Part shown: piece by piece, positions 1-8,486 of the stretch
Position numbering within the stretch: position 1 is the first letter of the stretch
Layout of the letters: each line of letters starts with the position of its first letter
From: an uncultured Croceitalea sp.
GTDB lineage: Bacteria; Bacteroidota; Bacteroidia; Flavobacteriales; Flavobacteriaceae
Direction: 5' to 3'
Length of the DNA stretch: 64,000 bases
Assembly (NCBI GenBank): GCA_947503285.1
Contig: CANNDD010000001.1
Coordinates: 124,001 to 188,000 of the forward strand
Notes under the pieces: model-generated
The model's database searches: none
Seen by the model: the letters and a program-made list of their open reading frames with translations, nothing else
Told to the model about the DNA's origin: nothing
Position numbers and translations under genes: made by a program

Positions 1-250
1 GGAGAGCAATGAAACCGTTGTTATTGAAAATAACCATTATTTTCCTGAAGAGAGTATTAAAAAAGAATATTTCAAAACGAGCGATACGCATAGTACGTGC
101 CCATGGAAAGGAGTTGCTTCTTATTACACTTTAGCGGTAGATGGAAAAGAAAATAAGGACGCAGCGTGGTTTTATCCTGAGACAAGTGAGTTGGCACGCA
201 GCATTAAAGGAAAGGTTGCCTTTTGGAAAGGGGTAACCATTGAGGAATAG
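1..250 (+). CDS. DUF427 domain protein, 3' part
   Basis: Open from the left edge in frame 2, ending with TAG at 248-250; about 82 residues are visible and the start lies outside the window. The residues CPWKGVASYYTL, then AAWFYPETSE and VAFWKGVTIEE near the end, are the conserved core of the DUF427 family (small single-domain beta-rich proteins of unknown biochemical function, common in bacteria and fungi). The family is about 90-120 residues long, so little of this copy is missing. No membrane segment is visible. It runs convergently toward the next gene, with 27 bp between the stop codons. The family assignment is firm; no function can be given. Confidence 0.8.
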   Translation, partial: ESNETVVIENNHYFPEESIKKEYFKTSDTHSTCPWKGVASYYTLAVDGKENKDAAWFYPETSELARSIKGKVAFWKGVTIEE

Positions 251-277
251 AAATTCCCCAATGGTCATTGTTTGTCA

Positions 278-574
278 TTATACCTCAAGAACGGCGTTCT
301 CAGCACCGGCATAATCATTCCACTGATAACGATCAGCTTCTGTTTCGTTCACGTAGTCGTTGTCAACCAAGTATCGGAACTCATAAACATTCTCTTTTGG
401 AAGCTCGATGGTGCCTTTGAAGGTTCCGTTCTTTAACTTTTTAAGGGTACTACCTTTTGGGTTCCAGTTATTGAAATCTCCAACGACAGCTACTTTTTTT
501 GCTTCTTCTGCTGGTACGGTAAAGGTAACTTTACAAACCGGCTTGCTTTTTAGGTATTGTTTTTTTATTGCCAT
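278..574 (-). CDS. Isoamylase early-set / CBM48-like (glycogen-binding) domain protein
   Basis: A 98-residue single-domain protein. Residues about 14-75 hold the pattern VTFTVPAEEAKKVAVVGDFNNWNP, then LKKLKNGTFKGTIELP and YEFRYLVDNDYVNE, which is the early-set (E-set) fold of AMPK-beta/CBM48 glycogen-recognition domains; the GDFNNWNP motif is the usual anchor. There is no signal peptide and no catalytic domain, so it probably acts in the cytoplasm as a stand-alone carbohydrate-binding or regulatory module. Such small proteins are common in Bacteroidota and their role is not established. It is separated from the upstream PLP enzyme by about 155 bp and is likely transcribed alone. Confidence 0.85.
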   Translation of the reverse strand: MAIKKQYLKSKPVCKVTFTVPAEEAKKVAVVGDFNNWNPKGSTLKKLKNGTFKGTIELPKENVYEFRYLVDNDYVNETEADRYQWNDYAGAENAVLEV

Positions 575-729
575 GGTAAATTAATTTTCACGTTAAAATT
601 CTCAGCAAAGCAATATATAAATGCATTAGCAGTCAATAGGTTATGTACGATTTATCATTTTGATAAAATACCGATGATAAAGTATGCACTTTGCTAAAAA
701 ATTAGTCGTAATTTCTGGCAAACTTTAAA

Positions 730-1815
730 TTAATTCTTTTTTTTAAGAATTTTTATGATAGCATCGATTTCTTCTAACGTGTTGTAAAAGTGAAAACTAA
801 GGCGAATTCCGTCGCCTCGTTGCGAGCAGACGACATTATTTTTCAAAAGAAGGTTATAAACGGCATCATTTGCCACGATATTGAAGATGGTACTGTGTTG
901 TTTTCTTGATACCACCTTATCCGTTAAAAGCCCTAGTTCAGCGAAACCTATTTTCGCCCTTTCTGACAATTCGTCAAGTTTGGCCTCCATAGTGCCCATC
1001 CCTAAACCCAGCAAATATTCAAGGGAAAACCGAAGGCTTCCGAAACTCAAAGAATCGAGGTGCCCGGGTTCTAAGTGCTTACAAAATGTTCGTTGCTGTT
1101 CGTATTCAATGGTGTTTCGCCCAGAACCGTATCCCTTGGCCAATAACTTAAAACGTTGTTGTGCATGTTCTTTTGTCAAAAGCAGTCCATTGCCATAGCC
1201 GGCCAATAACCACTTATAACCGCTTGCGCCAATAATGTCCAATGCCGAATTCGAAAAATCGAAGTTGGTAGTGCCCAGGTATTGTGTTCCGTCCGCAATG
1301 ATCAATAATTCTGGGAACTCAGCTTTTAATTGCTTTAAAAAGGATAAATCAATTCTCATTCCATCAAGCCATTGTACGATACTCAAAGCCAAAACGGTAC
1401 TATTATTTGCCTTAATAGCCTCATAAATACGTTCTTCAAGGTTCGAGGTTATTTCAACGACCGAGGTTTCAAAACCCCTACTTTCAAAAGGCCAGGTAAG
1501 TGAAGGGTAATCACCATCTAACACCAAAACCTTTTCCTTTTTATCCAAACCTTCTAAAAGTAGATTTAAACCAATGGTAAAATTGGGTACTAAGGCCACA
1601 TTATCCACCGGACAGTTAAAAAAGCCACCAATAACGGTTCTAGTCTTGGAATGCATTTTATTCGACTTCATCTTCATCGTACTGCCGCCTATCAAATAAT
1701 CCAAGTCATGTTCTTGACGCCACTCCAACAAATCTTCTGACAGAAGCCCCGTAGCGGCCGTATTGGCATAAACACATTGGCTGGTCAAAGGAAATCTTTT
1801 TCTTTCGTTTTGCAT
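730..1815 (-). CDS. PLP-dependent aminotransferase class V-fold enzyme
   Basis: 361 residues, a normal length for class V fold-type I PLP enzymes (cysteine desulfurase/isopenicillin-N epimerase-like). The cofactor aspartate is in ADGTQ at about residue 175 and the Schiff-base lysine in SGYKWLLAGYGNG at residue 201. The N-terminal part (YANTAATG) resembles the substrate-loop start of this superfamily. There is no catalytic cysteine loop typical of SufS/IscS, so a desulfurase role is unlikely; the substrate is unknown. It is predicted to be cytoplasmic. The gene is divergent from the 2TM-protein gene, and the short region between them holds a promoter box for the latter. Confidence 0.85.
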   Translation of the reverse strand: MQNERKRFPLTSQCVYANTAATGLLSEDLLEWRQEHDLDYLIGGSTMKMKSNKMHSKTRTVIGGFFNCPVDNVALVPNFTIGLNLLLEGLDKKEKVLVLDGDYPSLTWPFESRGFETSVVEITSNLEERIYEAIKANNSTVLALSIVQWLDGMRIDLSFLKQLKAEFPELLIIADGTQYLGTTNFDFSNSALDIIGASGYKWLLAGYGNGLLLTKEHAQQRFKLLAKGYGSGRNTIEYEQQRTFCKHLEPGHLDSLSFGSLRFSLEYLLGLGMGTMEAKLDELSERAKIGFAELGLLTDKVVSRKQHSTIFNIVANDAVYNLLLKNNVVCSQRGDGIRLSFHFYNTLEEIDAIIKILKKKN

Positions 1816-1839
1816 CTTAAGGTGTTCTTGGCAATCTCT

Positions 1840-1847
1840 TATCTTTG
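1840..1847 (+). promoter_or_regulatory. Promoter -7 box for the 2TM protein-folA pair
   Basis: TATCTTTG matches the Bacteroidota sigma-A -7 consensus TAnnTTTG. It lies 19 bp before the ATG at 1867, leaving a short leader. No TTTG -33 element sits at the usual spacing, so this is a partial match. Confidence 0.45.
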
Positions 1848-1866
1848 TTGTTAAAGATAACTACAA

Positions 1867-2256
1867 ATGTTCTTTAAGCGTAAAACAAAAAGTGATGTCG
1901 ACATAGAACAACATGAGCTTCTTGAAAATGCACAACAGCGCGTGCGACAGAAAAAGCGATTGTTTTCACACTTTGTGATTTTCTTGATAGGCAGTGTTTT
2001 TTTGGTGCTCATTAATAAAATCTTGAAATTCCAAGAACAATATGACTGGTTTATTTGGGCAATAACGGCTTGGGCCTTCTTTTTTGTAATCCATGTTTTC
2101 AATGTTTTTGTCACGCATCAATTTATGGGGAAGGAGTGGGAAAGAAAGCAACGTGAAAAATTGGTCGCCAAACAAAAACAACGAATTGCAGAAATACAAA
2201 AAGAGATAGCGACCGATTTTCCTATTTCAAAAATCAATAAAAAAAAAGTGGAGTGA
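1867..2256 (+). CDS. 2TM domain-containing protein
   Basis: 129 residues with two hydrophobic segments: about 36-53 (HFVIFLIGSVFLVLINKIL) and about 60-82 (WFIWAITAWAFFFVIHVFNVFVTHQ). These are flanked by charged regions, RQKKR before and a Lys/Arg/Gln-rich tail after. This is the 2TM architecture (small inner-membrane proteins of Bacteroidota, sometimes fused to LytTR sensor kinases or regulators). Function is unknown. Its TGA stop overlaps the GTG start of dihydrofolate reductase in the tetranucleotide GTGA, so the two are almost certainly co-transcribed and translationally coupled. The charged tail may be peripheral to the membrane. Confidence 0.85.
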   Translation: MFFKRKTKSDVDIEQHELLENAQQRVRQKKRLFSHFVIFLIGSVFLVLINKILKFQEQYDWFIWAITAWAFFFVIHVFNVFVTHQFMGKEWERKQREKLVAKQKQRIAEIQKEIATDFPISKINKKKVE

Positions 2257-2750
2257 CCGAACTTATCATTATAGCAGCCGCGGGTGAAAATAATGCTTTG
2301 GGTATCGATAATGATCTGCCCTGGCATTTACCAGATGACTTTAAACGATTCAAACAGTTGACTTCTGGGCACAAAATTATCATGGGTCGAAAAACCTTGG
2401 AAAGTTTTCCGAAGGCGCTACCAAATCGTGAACACATTGTAGTTACCCGTGACAAAAACTACAAAGCCAAGTTTGATTGTGTATTGAAACATTCTTTAAA
2501 GGATGCCATTGCCTATACCGAAAATGACAATGCAGCATTTATTATTGGTGGGGGCCAAATTTACGAACAAGCTATGTCGCTGGCTACCAAAATAGAATTA
2601 ACAAGGATACATGCAGAATTTGAGGCCGACACTTTTTTTCCAAAAATTGATTTGACGGTATGGGAGGTGGTCAGTGAAGAATACCACCCGCAAGATGAAC
2701 GCCATCAGTTTGATTTCTCTTACCTTACCTATAAACGTAAGGAAGTTTAA
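2253..2750 (+). CDS. folA: Dihydrofolate reductase
   Basis: 165 residues, the usual length for bacterial DHFR. It reduces 7,8-dihydrofolate to tetrahydrofolate with NADPH, supplying one-carbon carriers for thymidylate, purine and methionine synthesis. Hallmarks: IIIAAAGENNALGIDNDLPWHLPDDFKRFK at the N-terminus (Met20-loop equivalent, with the catalytic acid in LPDDF), KIIMGRKTLESFP (NADPH-binding), FIIGGGQIYEQA, and TYKRKE at the C-terminus. The start is GTG at 2253, inside the stop codon of the upstream 2TM gene; this start preserves the family N-terminus. The 3' end overlaps the end of convergent murI by 4 bp. Confidence 0.97.
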   Translation: MTELIIIAAAGENNALGIDNDLPWHLPDDFKRFKQLTSGHKIIMGRKTLESFPKALPNREHIVVTRDKNYKAKFDCVLKHSLKDAIAYTENDNAAFIIGGGQIYEQAMSLATKIELTRIHAEFEADTFFPKIDLTVWEVVSEEYHPQDERHQFDFSYLTYKRKEV

Positions 2751-3535
2751 AAGTCTAAACAAGCAATCTCGTGCCTGCCATCCCCCAGCAAAGATTTTAA
2801 AACGGTGCTATCGGTATTGGAATAAAACTGATTCTTACGTTTTAAACCTGTTTCCGTATTCTGAAGCTTATTTTTAAGAAGTATTGCTTTGGTCTGTCTC
2901 GCTACAGCTTCGCCTGAATCAATAATCTGCACCGTCTCGGGAAGAAGCCTGCGCAGTATGGGAATTAGATACGGATAATGGGTGCACCCCAACACCAAAC
3001 AGTCGATATCCGCCTTTAACATGGGTTTTACGTAATCATAAAGCAGGTCGCCCATTTCTTCAGATTCCAGTTTTCCTGCTTCAATCAACTCTACCAAACC
3101 AGTGCCTTCTTGTTCCACAATCTGGATTCCTTGAGCATGTAGTTTTGAGGTGTTATGAAAAAGCTGACTAGATAAGGTCCCTTTTGTCGCCAAGACACCT
3201 ATTCTTTTTGTTTTGGTATGGAGCGCAGCAGGTTTAATCGCGGGTTCAATACCTATAAATGGCACCTTATAGATTGACCTCAAATAATCAATAGCATTTG
3301 TAGTTGCCGTATTGCAGGCCACAACGATGATTTTACTGCCCTGCTCAAGTAAGAATTCCGTGTTTTTTATACACAATTGAAGAATCGCTTCTTTTGGCTT
3401 TTCCCCGTATGGGGCATTTTTACTGTCTGCCAAATAGATGGTCCGTTCATCGGGCAGCATTTGGTGTACTTCTTTCCAAATAGAGGTGCCCCCTACCCCA
3501 GAATCAAAAATGCCAATCGGACCGTTCATATTCAA
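2747..3535 (-). CDS. murI: Glutamate racemase
   Basis: 262 residues. The enzyme interconverts L- and D-glutamate, supplying D-Glu for peptidoglycan, through a two-cysteine acid-base mechanism. The N-terminus IGIFDSGVGG is diagnostic; the two catalytic cysteines are C74 in VACNTATTN and C184 in LGCTHYPYL, with the partner His at 186. It is cytoplasmic. It follows two ompH genes on the same strand but is separated from them by a hairpin terminator, so it may be partly uncoupled. The gene ends 4 bp inside the convergent folA. The position after ompH is a conserved Flavobacteriia arrangement. Confidence 0.97.
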   Translation of the reverse strand: MNMNGPIGIFDSGVGGTSIWKEVHQMLPDERTIYLADSKNAPYGEKPKEAILQLCIKNTEFLLEQGSKIIVVACNTATTNAIDYLRSIYKVPFIGIEPAIKPAALHTKTKRIGVLATKGTLSSQLFHNTSKLHAQGIQIVEQEGTGLVELIEAGKLESEEMGDLLYDYVKPMLKADIDCLVLGCTHYPYLIPILRRLLPETVQIIDSGEAVARQTKAILLKNKLQNTETGLKRKNQFYSNTDSTVLKSLLGDGRHEIACLDF

Positions 3536-3539
3536 CTAT

Positions 3540-3568
3540 AAAAAACCGCCCTGTGTTACGGGGCGGTC
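3540..3568 (-). terminator. Rho-independent terminator after ompH
   Basis: Stem ACCGCCC (3545-3551) pairs with GGGCGGT (3561-3567) around a 9-nt loop. On the minus strand it is followed by a run of T. It lies between the stop of the downstream ompH and the start of murI and would end or attenuate transcription from the bamA-ompH block. Confidence 0.75.
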
Positions 3569-3595
3569 TTTAATTACTTTATCGGTAATAAGGCT

Positions 3596-4105
3596 TTAGA
3601 AGCCTAGCTCTACTTTCACCTCTGGTAATAAATCTTTACCCTTAGAAACAATCAGCCCTCCGCCTTGTGAAGCATCAAGAACATAATCAAAGCCTTGTGC
3701 TGCTGCAACCTTTTCAATGGCAGCTTTGGCTTTTTCGGTGATCGGTGCAAAAAGCTCCGCTTGTTTTTTCTGCATTTCTTGCAATGCTGCTTGCTCTGCC
3801 CCTTCAATATTCTTTTGGATTTCTTGCAGTTCTAAAGCTCTCTTCTCATTTTCTTCCCTTGACTTTGCTGTAGATTCATTTTGATATTGCGTAGCCTTAT
3901 TTTGGAATTCGGTCATTGAACCTTGCAAATCGGCCCTATAGGTTTCTTGTAGTTTCTTCAATTCTGCCTGTGCTGTAATCATCTCTGGCATTTGTTGTAA
4001 AAGCTCCGTTACATTGATATGGGCAACTTTACTTTGCGCATTTACAAAACCGGTGGTTGCCGCAAAAAGCGCGATAGCTACAACAATCTTCTTAACATTT
4101 TTCAT
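3596..4105 (-). CDS. OmpH/Skp family periplasmic chaperone
   Basis: 169 residues. The N-terminus (MKNVKKIVVAIALFAATTGFVNAQS) is a signal peptide with a likely cleavage after NAQ. The mature part begins KVAHINVTELLQQMPE, the Skp/OmpH entry strand. A long charged helical stretch follows (about 40-130, rich in Glu/Lys/Gln), then ITEKAKAAIEKVAAAQGFDYVLDAS, the conserved C-terminal strand. Skp-type chaperones hold unfolded outer-membrane proteins in the periplasm and hand them to BamA. The adjacent longer ompH paralogue and bamA fit that role. Which paralogue serves which client cannot be told from sequence. Confidence 0.92.
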   Translation of the reverse strand: MKNVKKIVVAIALFAATTGFVNAQSKVAHINVTELLQQMPEMITAQAELKKLQETYRADLQGSMTEFQNKATQYQNESTAKSREENEKRALELQEIQKNIEGAEQAALQEMQKKQAELFAPITEKAKAAIEKVAAAQGFDYVLDASQGGGLIVSKGKDLLPEVKVELGF

Positions 4106-4156
4106 AATTCTAATTAACTTTTAATTTGAGTGTTAAATTTTAGTGTTTAGTTTTTA

Positions 4157-4993
4157 TTATTGATTTGTTGAATCCTTTACAGTTTCAGTTTCCTTTTTTC
4201 GTTGGTCTTGTTTGGCTTTTCTTTTGGCCTCCCGTTCTTCCAACAACTTTTTTCTACGTTCTTCATAAGCCTTTTTTCTTTCTTCACGCAAACGAAGCTG
4301 TTCGGCTTTTCTATCGGCTGCTGCTTTTGCCCTGACCTCTTTATCTGAACTTGCCTTCTCTTGCCGTTCTTTTAAGGCTTCACTTATTTCTTTGTTCTCT
4401 TCAGCTTCCTGCTCTTGAAAGTCTTTCAACTTATTGGCCAGTTTTCTATCCTTGTTTGATTTACTCACCTTTCTAGTTCGTGCTATCTCCCTTAAAATCA
4501 GGTCGCTGATATCATGCCTTTTTTCAGAGTACAACATTACGACATCTGCCGATCTATCGAAAATAAAATCATACTTTTTATTCTTTCCTATCTTTTGTAC
4601 CTCAACGAAAACCTGGTCTTGAATTGGCTGTACCAATAGTTTCTTTTGAAGTACCAGATCCCCTTGCGGGCCAAATCGGTCTTGTTGGTAATCAAAAACC
4701 TCTGTTTCTAAAATTTGGATCTCTTCTTGACGTTCCGCTATCAACTCATCGGTCAATAATACTTTCTCGGCCATCAAGTCTTTCTTCATTTGCTCGACGG
4801 TACTCAATTTAAGCTCGATCTCTTTTTTCCACTTCTCGGCTTTGGTATTCAATTGTGTCGTAGCGTCACGATACTCTTCTACATTTTCAAGAATATATTC
4901 CATATCAACATATCCTATTCTTACCCCTCTTTGGGCAAAACCATTTACACATACTAGCAAAACGATGCTTAATACTAGGCCTTTTGTCTTCAT
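4157..4993 (-). CDS. OmpH/Skp family periplasmic chaperone with long charged C-terminal tail
   Basis: I place the start at the ATG at 4993 (MKTKGLVLSIVLLVCVNGFAQ) because this begins directly with a signal peptide; an in-frame ATG at 5008 would add only five residues. The mature protein starts RGVRIGYVDMEYILENVEEY, the Skp/OmpH signature, followed by a coiled-coil-rich core and the family strand KYDFIFDRSADVVMLY. From about residue 185 to the end there is an extreme Lys/Arg/Glu-rich helical extension, roughly twice the normal Skp tail. It sits between bamA and the shorter ompH and is probably co-transcribed with both. Confidence 0.9.
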   Translation of the reverse strand: MKTKGLVLSIVLLVCVNGFAQRGVRIGYVDMEYILENVEEYRDATTQLNTKAEKWKKEIELKLSTVEQMKKDLMAEKVLLTDELIAERQEEIQILETEVFDYQQDRFGPQGDLVLQKKLLVQPIQDQVFVEVQKIGKNKKYDFIFDRSADVVMLYSEKRHDISDLILREIARTRKVSKSNKDRKLANKLKDFQEQEAEENKEISEALKERQEKASSDKEVRAKAAADRKAEQLRLREERKKAYEERRKKLLEEREAKRKAKQDQRKKETETVKDSTNQ

Positions 4994-5095
4994 TTCTAAA
5001 TCCGTCAATTACATCGAAAATATCGTGCCAAAATACATAAAAAACTTAAAATGAATAAGTTAGTTATTTAAAAATTGACAAATATTCCATTTTGA

Positions 5096-7771
5096 TTAAA
5101 ACTGTTGACCAATTATGAAGTGGGTTTGCCATCCGCTTGGGCCGGCACCTATTGATTGTGGTCTAAGGTCTTCGTCGAAGCCATAACCAAAATCAATTCC
5201 CAAAAGTCCAAAAGCTGGCATAAAAATACGTAGCCCCACTCCAGCTGATCTCTTTAACTGAAACGGATTAAAATCAGTAAAATTGTTAAACGCATTACCG
5301 GCCTCTAGAAAACTTTGCACATATATGGATGCTGAAGGTTTAAGGGTCAAGGGATATCTCAATTCCATCGAGAATTTATTATAAATAACGCCTCCATCTT
5401 GCTCTAGGTTACCAGAAATAGGATTGGCACTGAATGGGGTAAGCGAACTATTGTCATAACCCCGTAGCTGAATAATATCCCTACCATCAAGGGTGAAATT
5501 ACCAAGGCCATCACCACCAACAAAAAAGCGTTCGAAGGGCACATTTCCGATATCGTTGTTGTAATTACCTAGAAAACCAAACTCGGCGTTGGTTCTAAGC
5601 ACCAATTTATCGACTAACGTCGTATACCAGTCCCCCCTAAACTTGACTTTATAATATTCAAGCCATTTAAACCGTTCTTCCTCAAGTCTTTCAAGATCTC
5701 CTTGTAAGGTTTGAAACTCTTGCTGTTCTTCAACCGTAGTTGGATTTGCCCCAATCTCAAAGAGCCGCTCACTCACTTCGTCTATCTCATCACTTATCGC
5801 CCTAAAATCTTTTTTATTAAAGAAAGAGAATGGTGGTGTGAATTTTGCAGTAATTTCAAAGTTAGAACCTGACGTGGGATAAATTCTACTCGGACCTTGT
5901 GAGTTTCTTGAAATTCCCAAGGTATAGGTAAGGGAGTTTGAAGACCCATTTCCAAAATTGAACAGACCGGCATTAAAATTATTAAAATCATACAATTGAT
6001 AGCCCACAGCGTGTGAAATGGTAAAGAAATCATCTGGCCATTGCACCCTTTTGGCGATACCGGCGGTCACCCCGGTTATCGAGAACCCCTGATCTCTGTC
6101 GACATCTATCCTACCTTGATTATCAAACTGCGTTCTGAATTGTTGTGTTCTAGAGAACGATAAGTTCAATCTTACCGGTTTTTTACCTCCCAGCCATGGT
6201 TCTGAAAAATTTAGGCTGTACACCCTAAATGTCCTACTGGCCTGTAAGCGCAGTGCAAAAGTTTGACCATCGCCCATTGGCACCGGTTTATATGCCTCTC
6301 CCTTGAATATATTCTGTAGCGAAAAATTATTGAATGAGAGCCCCAGGGTGCCGATAAATCCGCCCCCTCCAAAGCCGCCTTGAAGTTCAATTTGGCTTGA
6401 ACCGGCTTCTACCAAACTGTACTTTATATCTACCGTACCTTCGTTTGGGTCCGGATTTTGAATGTCGGGTGTAATCTGTTCTGCGTCAAAAAAGCCCAAC
6501 TGGCCCAATTCACGAATACTCCTAACGATATTATCCTTGCTGTATTTTTGCCCAGGCTTGGTCCTTAATTCCCTAAAGATGACATGATCGTTCGTTTTGT
6601 CGTTACCTACTACCTCAACCCGGTTTAAGAACGTTTCCTTACCTTCAATAATCCGTATTTCAAAATCAATGGTATCATTGGCTGCGGCAATTTCAACAGG
6701 ATTGATATTGGAAAAAAGATATCCATTATTTTGATATAGGTTCGTAATGTCATTGGCATCGGGTTTACTATCGTCGGCGATACGTTCTTTCAATAATACC
6801 CCATTATAGGTATCGCCCTTTTTTATGCCTAAAACACGACTAAGTAATTGGTCGGTATATACTGAATTACCTACGAAATTGATGTCGCCAAAATAATACT
6901 TATTACCCTCTTCTAATTTCAGGGCCAGTTTGATATTGTTCTCATCTACCTTGACAAAGGTGTCAGAGAGAATACGTGCATCGCGATATCCCCTTTCGGC
7001 ATAAGCATCTATAAGGTTGGAAAGATCCTCTTTATAATCGTCTTCAATATATTTTGATTTCTTCCAAAAACGATAGAATTTTTTCTTCTTTGTATTTTTC
7101 AAGGCCTTTTTAAGCCTCTTGCTTGATAGCTTCTCGTTACCTTCAAAAACGATATCCTTAATCTTTACCTTATCGCCTTTTTTGACGTTGATGACCATGC
7201 TCTCGCTGTTGACACCAACGGTATCCTTAGCCGTTGCTATGGTTGCCTTCGCATTCAGATAGCCTTGCTTTCTATACTTGTTTTCGAGATATGCTTTTGT
7301 ATTCGCGATAAGGCTTTCCGTAATCTTCTTTCCTTTTTTAAGATCGGTATCGTTTAAAATAGCCTGAACCTTGCGCTTTTTAATACCATAAACGGTAACA
7401 TTCGTCAAAGTGGGCCGCTCAAGAATATTCAATTCAAGAAAAATCTTATCCCCTTCTATCTTGGTTTGATACATCGCTACATCAGTGAACAGTTCTAGAC
7501 TCCAAAGTTTTTTGATCACCGCGCTGATTTCCTCACCCGGAACGGTTATCGACTGCCCAATCCTTAATCCGGTGTAGGTCTTTACGGTTTGTTCATTGTA
7601 ACTCTGAAGACCCGTAACCTCTAAACCACCCAAAATATAATTTTCACCAGATTCAAGGGCAGTCTCTTGTGAGAAGGACACTTTGAAAATCGTTAAAAAT
7701 AAAAGTAGAAATAAATGGTATGAAGTAGTTGTTTTAAACCTCTTAACTGAGTTGTTCGCTAGTTTTTCCAA
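5096..7771 (-). CDS. bamA: Outer membrane protein assembly factor BamA
   Basis: 891 residues. BamA is the essential Omp85-type insertase for outer-membrane beta-barrels. The N-terminus carries a hydrophobic export segment (HLFLLLFLTIFKVSFSQ). POTRA-type repeats occupy about 45-445 (for example VKIKDIVFEGNEKLSSKRLKK and YYFGDINFVGNSVYTDQLL). The C-terminal half is a beta-barrel ending in HFIIGQQF, with a terminal phenylalanine as usual for outer-membrane barrels. The barrel contains FFVGGDGLGNFTLDGRDIIQLRGYD, the Omp85 barrel VRGY-like motif region. A charged insertion of about 40 residues (about 690-730) is helical and probably extracellular or periplasmic. The start overlaps the end of uppS by 29 bp; a later start is possible. 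Confidence 0.96.
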   Translation of the reverse strand: MEKLANNSVKRFKTTTSYHLFLLLFLTIFKVSFSQETALESGENYILGGLEVTGLQSYNEQTVKTYTGLRIGQSITVPGEEISAVIKKLWSLELFTDVAMYQTKIEGDKIFLELNILERPTLTNVTVYGIKKRKVQAILNDTDLKKGKKITESLIANTKAYLENKYRKQGYLNAKATIATAKDTVGVNSESMVINVKKGDKVKIKDIVFEGNEKLSSKRLKKALKNTKKKKFYRFWKKSKYIEDDYKEDLSNLIDAYAERGYRDARILSDTFVKVDENNIKLALKLEEGNKYYFGDINFVGNSVYTDQLLSRVLGIKKGDTYNGVLLKERIADDSKPDANDITNLYQNNGYLFSNINPVEIAAANDTIDFEIRIIEGKETFLNRVEVVGNDKTNDHVIFRELRTKPGQKYSKDNIVRSIRELGQLGFFDAEQITPDIQNPDPNEGTVDIKYSLVEAGSSQIELQGGFGGGGFIGTLGLSFNNFSLQNIFKGEAYKPVPMGDGQTFALRLQASRTFRVYSLNFSEPWLGGKKPVRLNLSFSRTQQFRTQFDNQGRIDVDRDQGFSITGVTAGIAKRVQWPDDFFTISHAVGYQLYDFNNFNAGLFNFGNGSSNSLTYTLGISRNSQGPSRIYPTSGSNFEITAKFTPPFSFFNKKDFRAISDEIDEVSERLFEIGANPTTVEEQQEFQTLQGDLERLEEERFKWLEYYKVKFRGDWYTTLVDKLVLRTNAEFGFLGNYNNDIGNVPFERFFVGGDGLGNFTLDGRDIIQLRGYDNSSLTPFSANPISGNLEQDGGVIYNKFSMELRYPLTLKPSASIYVQSFLEAGNAFNNFTDFNPFQLKRSAGVGLRIFMPAFGLLGIDFGYGFDEDLRPQSIGAGPSGWQTHFIIGQQF

Positions 7772-8483
7772 ATCGTCGTTCTCTATTCTGGTAATTGATA
7801 ATTGCCTCTACCAAATGTTGCTCACTAAAATCGGGCCAAAATACGTCAATAAAATATAATTCGGCATACGCTATTTGCCAAAGTAAAAAATTGCTTATCC
7901 TGTGCTCTCCACTAGTTCGAATGAGCAGGTCTACATCTGGCAGGTCATGCGTGTAAAGATGGGTATTAATAATCGTATCGTCAATATCTTCAGTTGAAAT
8001 TATATTATTTTTAACTTTGGTACTTATGGCCTGTATTGCCGTTCTGAGTTCTTCCCTAGAACCATAGCTCAAGGCCAAGGTAAGGGTCATACCGGTATTG
8101 TTTTGTGTTTTTTGCATGACCTCCATAAGCTCTTCGGCCGCTTTTCTGGGCAAGGCATTGATATTGCCTATTGCATTCAGTTTAATGTTGTTCTCTGTAA
8201 AAGTCTTGAGTTCTTTTCGCAATGAAGTGACCAAAATCTTCATTAAGGTCTGTATCTCTAATTTCGGTCTATTCCAATTTTCAGTGGAGAAAGCGTACAG
8301 GGTTAGGTAATCGATCTTGTGCTTCGCACAATTTTCAACGGTTCTTCTAACCGCGTCTACCCCATTTTGATGACCAAAAACCCTTAATTTACCACGTTGT
8401 TTGGCCCACCTACCGTTGCCATCCATAATTATGGCGATATGTCGCGGCATTCTTTCTTGATCAATGTCTGCTAGGTCGTTCAT
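7743..8483 (-). CDS. uppS: Isoprenyl transferase (undecaprenyl diphosphate synthase)
   Basis: 246 residues. It condenses isopentenyl diphosphate onto farnesyl diphosphate to make the C55 lipid carrier for peptidoglycan and O-antigen. The start of the catalytic domain, HIAIIMDGNGRWAKQRG, carries the catalytic Asp and the diphosphate-binding loop. YLTLYAFSTENWNRP and DLLIRTSGEHRISNFLLWQIAYAELYF are the other family signatures. It is cytoplasmic and membrane-associated. It is translationally coupled to bamA (overlap) and lies 3 bp after the DUF6089 gene, so the envelope genes form one transcription unit. Confidence 0.97.
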   Translation of the reverse strand: MNDLADIDQERMPRHIAIIMDGNGRWAKQRGKLRVFGHQNGVDAVRRTVENCAKHKIDYLTLYAFSTENWNRPKLEIQTLMKILVTSLRKELKTFTENNIKLNAIGNINALPRKAAEELMEVMQKTQNNTGMTLTLALSYGSREELRTAIQAISTKVKNNIISTEDIDDTIINTHLYTHDLPDVDLLIRTSGEHRISNFLLWQIAYAELYFIDVFWPDFSEQHLVEAIINYQNRERRFGKTSEQLS

Positions 8484-8486
8484 TTG

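Noticed and set aside
881-1198. Plus-strand open frame opposite the PLP enzyme
   Set aside because: Shadow of the PLP enzyme gene, with no domain and no promoter.
5794-6033. Minus-strand frame inside bamA
   Set aside because: Alternative-frame shadow of the bamA barrel region.
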